DNA of 64,000 nucleotides from Bacillus methanolicus (GTDB taxonomy: Bacteria; Bacillota; Bacilli; Bacillales; Cytobacillaceae): contig NZ_PNFF01000001.1 in NCBI RefSeq assembly GCF_028888695.1, positions 1,807,501 through 1,871,500 on the forward strand, read 5' to 3'. The notes below the pieces were generated by a model. That model was not told the origin of the DNA. It saw only the letters and a program-made list of their open reading frames with translations, and did no database searches. Below, piece by piece: positions 57,433 through 64,000 of the stretch; within the stretch, counting starts at the first letter, position 1; each line of letters opens with the position of its first letter. The position numbers and the translations under genes are program-made.

Positions 57433-58377
57433 ATGTCTCAAAAACAGAAGCCGCTTTACGGCGGACAAGCAGTTGTCGAAGGAGTGATGTTTGGGGGTAA
57501 ACATCATTACGTAACTGCAATTAGAAGAAAAGATCAATCAATCGAATATTTCCGACTGCCCCGAAAATCAAATCGAGCTCTTACATTTTTGAAAAAAATT
57601 CCGTTTATCCGCGGGATAGTTGCGATTATTGAAGCAAGTGCCAACGGATCAAAGCATTTAAATTTTTCAACGGAAAGATATGACTTAGACCCGAAAAACG
57701 ACGATCTAATTAAAGAACAAAAGACATCTAAACTAACGATGATTCTTGGAGTCGCCGCTATCGGAGTAATTTCCTTTTTGTTCGGAAAATTTCTGTTTAC
57801 ACTAATTCCGGTTTTTTTAGCTGAGCTCACAAGGCCGATTTTTTCAAGCGATTTCGCCCAAATTCTCGTTGAAGGTTTTTTTAAGCTTTTGCTGCTTCTG
57901 GCTTATATTTATTTTGTGTCTTTAACACCAATTATTAAAAGGGTGTTTCAATATCATGGTGCAGAGCATAAAGTAATTAATACCTATGAAAACGGAAAAG
58001 AGCTTACAGTTGAAAATGTGCAAGCCCATTCTCGTCTTCATTATCGTTGCGGAAGCAGTTTTATTTTATTTACAGTGATTATCGGCGTTTTTGTTTATAT
58101 GCTCGTTCCAACAGAGCCTTTATGGGTAAGGGTAATCAATCGATTAGCATTAATCCCTGTCGTACTCGGTATTTCTTTTGAAGTGCTGCAGCTGACAAAT
58201 AAGCTCCGTAACATTCCGGTATTAAAGTATCTCGGTCTCCCCGGGTTATGGCTTCAACTGTTGACAACGAAAGAACCGAAAGACGAGCAAGTGGAAGTTG
58301 CAATTCTTTCGTTTAAAGAGCTCTTAAGAATGGAAAAAGAAACAAATGAACAATTAAAATCGGAGGAAATTGTGTAA
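57433..58377 (+). CDS. yqhQ: DUF1385 membrane protein YqhQ
   Basis: The 314-aa protein has the family start KPLYGGQAVVEGVMFGGK, two or three membrane helices near residues 100-180, the conserved FQYHGAEHKVINTYENG motif and HYRCGSSF, then two more helices. The His/Glu/Cys-rich pattern suggests metal binding, but the function is not known. It is followed by yqhP on the same strand. Confidence 0.9.
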   Translation: MSQKQKPLYGGQAVVEGVMFGGKHHYVTAIRRKDQSIEYFRLPRKSNRALTFLKKIPFIRGIVAIIEASANGSKHLNFSTERYDLDPKNDDLIKEQKTSKLTMILGVAAIGVISFLFGKFLFTLIPVFLAELTRPIFSSDFAQILVEGFFKLLLLLAYIYFVSLTPIIKRVFQYHGAEHKVINTYENGKELTVENVQAHSRLHYRCGSSFILFTVIIGVFVYMLVPTEPLWVRVINRLALIPVVLGISFEVLQLTNKLRNIPVLKYLGLPGLWLQLLTTKEPKDEQVEVAILSFKELLRMEKETNEQLKSEEIV

Positions 58378-58442
58378 AAGTATCGGACTGAAGTTTAAAA
58401 TAGGGAAAAAATGCTCATCATGCTCTTAGGGAGGTGGCTTTC

Positions 58443-58826
58443 TTGAAAAATCGGACTGCAAATTTGGTTGTTACAGGTCTCATTATCCTTGCAAGTATAG
58501 GAATTGTTGAAAGAATGCTTGCAAATCCAGCCGGTTTTTTACAGAGAATAGCTGTCATTATTTTGATCGGTGGTATTGTTTTTTTTCTCGTCCGACGCTT
58601 TTACCTATCGACCCCTGAGAAGCAAGAGCAGCGAGCATTTGTTAAAGCCGCAAAAAAGTCTAAGAAGAGATTCACACAAAAGAATGGCAAGCAATCAAAC
58701 CGTCGTTCAAATGTTGGCTCTCTTTCATCGTTTAAGAAACAAAGCAGAAGCAAGAAAAAGTCCCCTGTCCATCTAACTGTTATTGAAGGTAAGAAGGGAA
58801 AAAAGAAAAATCGAGCCTCATTTTGA
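58443..58826 (+). CDS. yqhP: Small basic membrane protein YqhP
   Basis: The 127-aa protein has two N-terminal hydrophobic helices (near residues 6-22 and 32-50) and a highly basic, low-complexity tail rich in Lys, Ser and Gln. It matches B. subtilis YqhP by position. TTG at 58443 is chosen because GGAGG lies eight bases upstream; GTG at 58434 would overlap that site. The function is unknown. Confidence 0.8.
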   Translation: MKNRTANLVVTGLIILASIGIVERMLANPAGFLQRIAVIILIGGIVFFLVRRFYLSTPEKQEQRAFVKAAKKSKKRFTQKNGKQSNRRSNVGSLSSFKKQSRSKKKSPVHLTVIEGKKGKKKNRASF

Positions 58827-58841
58827 GGGTCGATTTTTTTC
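58806..58841 (+). terminator. Terminator of yqhQ-yqhP
   Basis: AAAAATCGA-CCTCA and TGAGG-TCGATTTTT pair with one mismatch around three bases and end in a T-run; the stem overlaps the yqhP stop codon. Confidence 0.85.
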
Positions 58842-58918
58842 TGTTCGATGTATTTTGAGGATTTCCTGCAGGAAGCCTCTATGTTTGGCTATACAAGCAG
58901 CTGCCGTTTTTATTATTT

Positions 58919-59803
58919 CTAATAACTCCACTTTGTAAAAAATTGCTTTGCCGATTTACGTCCAAGAGACAGCAATGCTTGTTTGTTTTCTTCTGTTAAT
59001 GAAAATTCGGTAGTCATGAATCTTTCGGTAGGAATGAATATAATATTTTTTTCGTGTTTTCTTGAGATATATCGTGCATCGTGAGCATCTTTCATCGTTT
59101 CAAAAAGCGCTTCAAATAATTGCAAAGCATTCGTAATTTTATGCTGTGGAAGGTCATACGTATTACGGCTGAGCTTAATTCCAAGAACTGGTCTAACTTT
59201 CTTTACATGCTCTTTATCAAACAGCCACATTGGAAAGTTGCTTAAGACTCCTCCGTCAACGATTATGTTCGTCCCGGACTTTGTTCTGAGCTTAACCGGT
59301 TCAAAGAAGAACGGAAGGCTGCAGCTCATTCTTATTGCCTTGGCAATCGGGAATGTATCTTGATGGATTCCATATTTTTGTAAATCATCAGGGAGAACGA
59401 GCAACCGGCCGTTCGATAAATCTGAAGCAATAACCCGTAAAGATTGTGGCGGCAAATCAGCAAATGTTCTTAATCCTTTTGCTGCTAATTTCTCCTGCAG
59501 CCATGTTTCAAGAGCATTTCCCTTATATAAGCCAAGGCGCCAATAAAAAAACAGCCATTTTGCAATTGGAAATGGTATGAGGAACGTCCGCGGATCCATG
59601 AAAGTTTCTAAATCAAGTTCTTCGATCAATTGGTAAATCTCTTCACCTGTATATCCTGCGATGACTAAGGCGGCGATAATCGATCCGGCACTTGTTCCTG
59701 CAACGCGTTTAAATCGAAACCCTCTTCTTTCGACTTCTTCAATTGCACCAATCAAGGCAAATCCTTTGATGCCCCCTCCGGAAAAAACGCCGTCTATATA
59801 CAT
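58919..59803 (-). CDS. yqhO: Patatin-like phospholipase YqhO
   Basis: The 294-aa protein has the oxyanion motif DGVFSGGGIKG at the start, the nucleophile GTSAGS near residue 37 and the Asp of the dyad in VDGGVLSNFP near residue 185. It belongs to the RssA/YchK patatin group, thought to be lipid acyl hydrolases. ATG at 59803 follows AGGAG by eight bases; a longer frame upstream is unlikely. It is convergent with yqhP. Confidence 0.9.
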   Translation of the reverse strand: MYIDGVFSGGGIKGFALIGAIEEVERRGFRFKRVAGTSAGSIIAALVIAGYTGEEIYQLIEELDLETFMDPRTFLIPFPIAKWLFFYWRLGLYKGNALETWLQEKLAAKGLRTFADLPPQSLRVIASDLSNGRLLVLPDDLQKYGIHQDTFPIAKAIRMSCSLPFFFEPVKLRTKSGTNIIVDGGVLSNFPMWLFDKEHVKKVRPVLGIKLSRNTYDLPQHKITNALQLFEALFETMKDAHDARYISRKHEKNIIFIPTERFMTTEFSLTEENKQALLSLGRKSAKQFFTKWSY

Positions 59804-59960
59804 TTGCGCCACTCCTGTCGATGTAGTCACTTGATACATCTTTAAGCAAGTGAACGTGAAAATAGTACGGCGGACAGGTTAAAAAGTTCGATTCCTATCC
59901 ATTTTAACTATTTGGATCTTATCAAACGGAATTTTTTTGAATCCAAGTAATTGGACTTTT

Positions 59961-60557
59961 TCATAAACTGTCAACTATATTAGGTAGTTCCATAATTGGT
60001 CTAACATTTCGTTCGCCTTGATATGGTCTAAAATCAATTTCACCTAATTTAGTGCCTACATCAAATTCCCCAATAAGACTATCAAGCATTATAAATGCAG
60101 CACCAACTAAATCTTCATTTTCGTCCGTGTAATCTTTAATATAAAGGATAATATCCAGATAGTTTTCTTTCTTGTCCCTTATATAGGTGAAAAAAACGTT
60201 TTCAGTTTTTAACACGGTTTCATTATATCGAATTTCATGTTCCCCACTCTGTCGTTGTCTAAAAGCAATAATTTCAAATTTATCCAACTTAGGTGCTGAT
60301 TTTACGAGGTTAATGACATCTGGAAATGCTGAAACGATTCCATTAGCACTAATAATAAATTCTCTTTTTCCTTTATTGATATCGGCGCTGAACTCAAAAG
60401 TTAGATCATGGTTAATCTTCGATAATTGTAACTCAAGATTATTAAATAATAATTCATATTTTCTTTCATCCAATTGAAAATATTCTTCCGAATGCTTCTC
60501 GAACCACATCCAAAACTCTTTTTCACTAGATTTTTTTCGAAAAAGTCTCTTAATCAT
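59961..60557 (-). CDS. Uncharacterised protein (FWxWF/EFIISA-type family)
   Basis: The 198-aa protein starts MIKRLFRKK at an ATG preceded by GGAGG. It has an EFWMWFEKHSEEYF segment near residue 13, LTFEFSADIN, EFIISANGI and FPDVINLVKSAPKLDKFEIIAFR. I recall this pattern from many small uncharacterised bacterial proteins, sometimes next to toxins, but no function is established. No signal peptide or membrane helix is seen. It sits in an insertion relative to B. subtilis, together with the next gene. Confidence 0.7.
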   Translation of the reverse strand: MIKRLFRKKSSEKEFWMWFEKHSEEYFQLDERKYELLFNNLELQLSKINHDLTFEFSADINKGKREFIISANGIVSAFPDVINLVKSAPKLDKFEIIAFRQRQSGEHEIRYNETVLKTENVFFTYIRDKKENYLDIILYIKDYTDENEDLVGAAFIMLDSLIGEFDVGTKLGEIDFRPYQGERNVRPIMELPNIVDSL

Positions 60558-60696
60558 ATATCCTCCAAAATAATATTTTCTTCTTAAATAAATGAATGAG
60601 AAAACCAATTTTCCTTACATAAAGCAACCAATTTTTTTGGTCTCCATTTTAAAAAAGATAATTTCATAGTATCAGTATCGTCTTGCTGTGCAATCC

Positions 60697-60730
60697 AAAA
60701 AAGCCAACAAAAAATGCTGACTTTTTTATA
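60697..60730 (-). terminator. Terminator of the secreted unknown gene
   Basis: On the minus strand AAAAAAGTCAGCA pairs with TGTTGGCTTTTTT over 13 positions including two G-T pairs, ending in a T-run. Confidence 0.75.
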
Positions 60731-60731
60731 T

Positions 60732-61403
60732 TTAATTCCATCTTACACCTAATTCTCTTCCACCTCTAAGATAGAATTTACCCACCTTAACATCGTATCC
60801 TCCTTTGAAATTTTTCAACATTTTATAAATTGTTTCATAATCACCGTGGCCTAAACGAGCCAATGCTTTAGCACCTAACTTGTAACTATTGTCATTGCGT
60901 CCTAAAAGCATTACTTTTCTATTTGCATCATAAGTGATAAATACACCCTTTTCACCGCTGGCTGCACCAAAACCATATTTATGACCATTGATGGTTACAC
61001 CTTCTTTAATGAAAATATCTTGCACTTTAGCAGCAATTCCCGACAATTTTGGTTCTGCTTTAAATTGGATGCTTGTTTTTTTACTTTCAGACATGCCTTT
61101 TTTAGTAACTGTAACAAAAATAGTTCCAGCTTTAGTTCCTACCTGCTTAATACTCCAATGTTCCCTACTTTTACCCTCTACAGGCTTTGATTTTAATAAA
61201 AGCTTGTTTTTCGAATCATAAACCTTAACGATATCTCCCTTATCTAATCCATAAATATTTAAAAAATCGGCACCTACTAAATTATCAATAGTAATCTGAG
61301 ATTTTTCTAATGCAGGACTCTGTTCTACTTTAGCTGCATTTACTAGTTCGGTCATACTAGTTAGACTAAAAACTAGACATATGACCATTAGGTATTTTTT
61401 CAT
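60732..61403 (-). CDS. Secreted protein of unknown function
   Basis: The 223-aa protein has a signal peptide (MKKYLMVICLVFSLTSMTELVNA, cleavage near residue 23). The first mature domain looks like a bacterial Ig-like/adhesin repeat of all-beta type (ITIDNLVGADFLNIYGLDKGDIVKVYD, residues 35-115). A C-terminal segment (residues 125-223) with KVMLLGRNDNSYKLG and a final GGRELGVRW follows. I do not recognise the C-terminal part. ATG at 61403 follows AAAGGAGGAAA. It is read alone with its own terminator. Confidence 0.75.
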   Translation of the reverse strand: MKKYLMVICLVFSLTSMTELVNAAKVEQSPALEKSQITIDNLVGADFLNIYGLDKGDIVKVYDSKNKLLLKSKPVEGKSREHWSIKQVGTKAGTIFVTVTKKGMSESKKTSIQFKAEPKLSGIAAKVQDIFIKEGVTINGHKYGFGAASGEKGVFITYDANRKVMLLGRNDNSYKLGAKALARLGHGDYETIYKMLKNFKGGYDVKVGKFYLRGGRELGVRWN

Positions 61404-61571
61404 TTTAAGTTTCCTCCTTTGCAAACTATTAACATTATTGTACTGTATTGGTTAAAAATAGTAAATCATTTCATAATTTCTCTTTTTATGAGATTAGACT
61501 ATCCCTGTGTACCAGGCAAACAGTTATCTCCAAACACTCGATTCCAATAAAAAACCCGGGCGAATACAAAA

Positions 61572-61602
61572 AAGAGGACGGAAATATTTTTCCATCCTCA
61601 TT
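61572..61602 (-). terminator. Terminator of nrdJ
   Basis: GAGGACGGAAA and TTTTCCATCCTC (61574-61599) form a stem with one G-T pair and are followed on the minus strand by TTTTTT, just after the stop codon. Confidence 0.85.
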
Positions 61603-61612
61603 CACGTATTAA

Positions 61613-64000
61613 TTATAACCCGCACTTTAATTGGGCATTGCAATTTGTGCAAGTATTGCAGCCGCCGATTTCTTTAACGGTTCCTTTGCGGCAGACAGGA
61701 CATATATTGCCGACTTCAGAGCCGATTGTTACATCGGTCGAGCGAAGTTCGTTGATGGTTTCAACTAGAACAACGTGCTGCTTTTGCTTTTCTTCTTTTT
61801 GTTCCACTGATTCTTCAAAGGTATTTTCTTCAGCTTTTAACGTCAGCACCTGTGAATCGCGGGAACCGTCTACATAGACAGTACCGCCTTTTGCACCTCC
61901 GCGGTACAGACGCTCATAAACTTTTTCAACCTGCTCGACAGTGTAGCCTTTCGGCGCATTAACTGTTTTACTGATCGAGCTGTCAACCCAGCGCTGAATG
62001 ACACATTGTACATCAGCGTGTGCTTCAGGTGATAGCTCCATCGCTGTTACAAACCAGTGCGGCAGATTGTTTTCATCTGCTTCCGGATGTTTTTCTAAGT
62101 ATTCTTGAACGATTTCCGCTTTCACTTCAATAAATTTGCCGAGGCGTCCGCTTCGGTAGTAGGAAAAGGAGAAATATGGTTCAAGTCCGGTAGATACCCC
62201 AACCATTGTACCAGTGGATCCAGTGGGAGCAACGGTCAATAAATGTGAATTCCGGATTCCGTTTTCCAAAATCGCTTGTCGTATATCTTCAGGCATTTTT
62301 TTCATATATCCTGTATTGATGAAAGCTTCGCGTAAACGATTTGTTTCTTCTTCTGTTTCACCTACTAAATAAGGGAAGCTTCCTTTTTCTTTCGCAAGTT
62401 CTATAGAAGCGCGGTAAGCCGTTGTCGCGATCGTTTCAAATACTTTGTCAATTAGCTTGTTGCCTTCTTCTGATCCGTATTCGGTTTCGCAGTAAATCAA
62501 GAGATCGTGAAGACCCATTACGCCAAGGCCAATACGACGTTCTCCCAAAGCTTGCTTTTTATTTTCTTCAAGGAAATATGGAGTCGCATCAATAACGTTA
62601 TCCTGCATGCGGACGCCAATTTCAACTGTGCGTTTTAATTTTTCAAAGTTAACGGTTTTATTCTCTTTGTCAGCCATTTCTGCAAGGTTTACGGCAGCAA
62701 GGTTGCAGACACTGTATGGTGCAAGAGGCTGCTCGCCGCATGGATTTGTTGCTACAACCTTCTGACCGTACGCTTTAGCATTAGTCATTTCGTTCGCGTT
62801 GTCAATAAAGAAGATTCCTGGTTCTGCAGAGTATGTTGCACATATGTTAATTAAATTCCAGAGCTCTCTCGCTTTAATTTTCTTGTAAGTGCGCACTCTA
62901 TGGCCCATCTTTTCCCATTCGCGCACGTCTCCAACTTTGTGCCACTCTTCGTTATAAATTTTCATTTCTTCAGCATCATAGCTTTCAACATCCGGGAAGC
63001 GAAGTTCATATTCGCCGTCTTTTTCAACGGCTTCCATAAATTCTTTTGTTAAACAAACGGAGATGTTTGCCCCTGTTAAAAATTCAGGGTTATGAACAGT
63101 ATAGGTTCCGCCTGTTCTCAATTTTTCTTCTGCTTCTTTGATAATTTTCTCGCTGAATCCGCCATAACCAGGAATGTGTTTGTAATTAACAATTCCCTGG
63201 TACATTTGTTTTTCTTGCTCCGTTAAAGGCGTAAATTTCAGCTTGTCCTTTGCAAGTTTCTTAATCGTTTCATCATTTGTGTTTTCAATTAAATACCGTA
63301 AAATGCGTGGGTTTTGCATTTTCGAAATAATAAATTCAATAATGTCAGGATGCCAGTCCGCTAGCATGATCATTTGCGCGCCCCTTCTGGACCCACCTTG
63401 CTCTACAAGGTGTGTTAATTTCGCAATGTCATCTAGCCAGGAAACGGAACCTGACGATTTTCCGTTTACACCTCTTGCCAGAGTGTTACGCGGCCTCAGC
63501 GTTGATCCATTCGTGCCGACTCCGCCGCCGCGGCTCATGATTTCCATGACCTGCTTGCGGTGTTCAGAAATTCCTTCACGAGAGTCCTGAACAAACGGCA
63601 TTACATAGCAGTTGAAATACGTGACATCTGTACCGGAGCCGGCACCGTATAAAACACGGCCAGCCGGGATAAAGTTTAAATTCACAAGCTCATGGTAAAA
63701 CTTTTCAAACCATTCCTTGCGCTTTTCTTCCGTTTTTTCTACAGCCGCTAAGCCTGTTGCGTTGCGTTTCGCAATTTGTTCATAGAAAATTTCAAGCGGT
63801 TTCTCAATTACATCCAAAGATCTGATAATAATTCCTGTCCTTGCTTCTTCAGGATCATCTAGAACACCTCTGAATTCTTCTTCCACTAACACCTTAGCTG
63901 ATTTGTTCTCCCAATCGATTTCAAGAATGAATCCTAATCCACGGGCTGGAAATTTTGGATCTTCTTTGATGGTAAGTACGACGAAGTCTCCGTTCGTCAA
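61613..64000 (-). CDS. nrdJ: Adenosylcobalamin-dependent (class II) ribonucleotide reductase, 5' truncated
   Basis: The reading frame is open to the window edge, so the first residues are outside. The visible 795 residues begin TNGDFVVLTIKEDPKFP. They include the active-site region FNCYVMPF, the substrate loop GGGVGTNGSTLRPRN, ATNPCGEQPL with the radical-site cysteine near residue 425, and SVCNLAAVNL. The tail ends in a CPVC...CNTCTNC...CGL zinc-ribbon-like segment. It makes deoxyribonucleotides without oxygen and needs vitamin B12, as does MutAB in this window. No intein or frameshift is seen. Confidence 0.95.
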   Translation of the reverse strand: MTNGDFVVLTIKEDPKFPARGLGFILEIDWENKSAKVLVEEEFRGVLDDPEEARTGIIIRSLDVIEKPLEIFYEQIAKRNATGLAAVEKTEEKRKEWFEKFYHELVNLNFIPAGRVLYGAGSGTDVTYFNCYVMPFVQDSREGISEHRKQVMEIMSRGGGVGTNGSTLRPRNTLARGVNGKSSGSVSWLDDIAKLTHLVEQGGSRRGAQMIMLADWHPDIIEFIISKMQNPRILRYLIENTNDETIKKLAKDKLKFTPLTEQEKQMYQGIVNYKHIPGYGGFSEKIIKEAEEKLRTGGTYTVHNPEFLTGANISVCLTKEFMEAVEKDGEYELRFPDVESYDAEEMKIYNEEWHKVGDVREWEKMGHRVRTYKKIKARELWNLINICATYSAEPGIFFIDNANEMTNAKAYGQKVVATNPCGEQPLAPYSVCNLAAVNLAEMADKENKTVNFEKLKRTVEIGVRMQDNVIDATPYFLEENKKQALGERRIGLGVMGLHDLLIYCETEYGSEEGNKLIDKVFETIATTAYRASIELAKEKGSFPYLVGETEEETNRLREAFINTGYMKKMPEDIRQAILENGIRNSHLLTVAPTGSTGTMVGVSTGLEPYFSFSYYRSGRLGKFIEVKAEIVQEYLEKHPEADENNLPHWFVTAMELSPEAHADVQCVIQRWVDSSISKTVNAPKGYTVEQVEKVYERLYRGGAKGGTVYVDGSRDSQVLTLKAEENTFEESVEQKEEKQKQHVVLVETINELRSTDVTIGSEVGNICPVCRKGTVKEIGGCNTCTNCNAQLKCGL

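Overview
The window is chromosome of a low-GC Gram-positive endospore former of the family Bacillaceae. Evidence: spo0A, spoIVB and a complete spoIIIA operon are present, gene order closely follows the Bacillus subtilis yqj-yqi-yqh region, and most genes have Bacillus-type ribosome binding sites. A type III alcohol dehydrogenase at 14380-15525 looks, from memory, nearly identical to the NAD-dependent methanol dehydrogenase of Bacillus methanolicus. The organism is therefore most likely a thermotolerant methylotroph of that species or a close relative. This identification is an inference and no database search was run.

Layout. 1-7.4 kb: partial namA, rnz, zwf, a secreted DUF1002 protein, gndA and a Y-family polymerase. 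7.5-11.5 kb: a CheW-like protein, an M20 peptidase, yqjD-yqjC (acyl-CoA carboxyltransferase and methylmalonyl-CoA epimerase) and a 31-codon prli42-like gene. 11.6-16.1 kb: arginine-type ABC transporter artPQR, methanol dehydrogenase and brxB. 16.3-32.2 kb: a branched-chain acid catabolic block with mutA-mutB-meaB, then ptb-bcd-buk-lpdV-bkdAA-bkdAB-bkdB behind a clear sigma-54 promoter, with its activator bkdR. 32.4-45.4 kb: yqzF, yqiK, spo0A, spoIVB, recN, ahrC, yqxC, dxs, ispA, xseB, xseA, folD and nusB. 45.5-53.3 kb: yqhY, accC, accB and spoIIIAH to spoIIIAA. 53.5-61.4 kb: a SIMPL-domain gene, a 6S-like RNA locus, efp, yqhT, aroQ, yqhR, yqhQ, yqhP, yqhO and two genes of unknown function. 61.6-64 kb: 5'-truncated B12-dependent ribonucleotide reductase.

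How the genes fit together. Ptb, Bcd, Buk, LpdV and the Bkd subunits turn branched-chain amino acids into acyl-CoAs. YqjD, YqjC, MutAB and MeaB could take the resulting propionyl-CoA to succinyl-CoA, with AccB/AccC as possible biotin partners. Mdh oxidises methanol to formaldehyde, while Zwf and GndA are the oxidative enzymes of a dissimilatory ribulose-monophosphate cycle. Two ARG-box-like sites lie before artP, and the repressor gene ahrC is also in the window.

The most notable non-coding signals are: (1) a promoter, rod-like fold and U-run predicting a 6S-like RNA of about 196 nt downstream of efp; (2) two arrays of one 39-bp repeat family flanking the distal bkd genes; (3) six copies of a GCTCATA motif at an exact 20-bp period downstream of namA; (4) spoIIIAD apparently starting at ATT; (5) a hairpin and 9-codon leader ORF in front of mutA; (6) an orphan plus-strand terminator near brxB.
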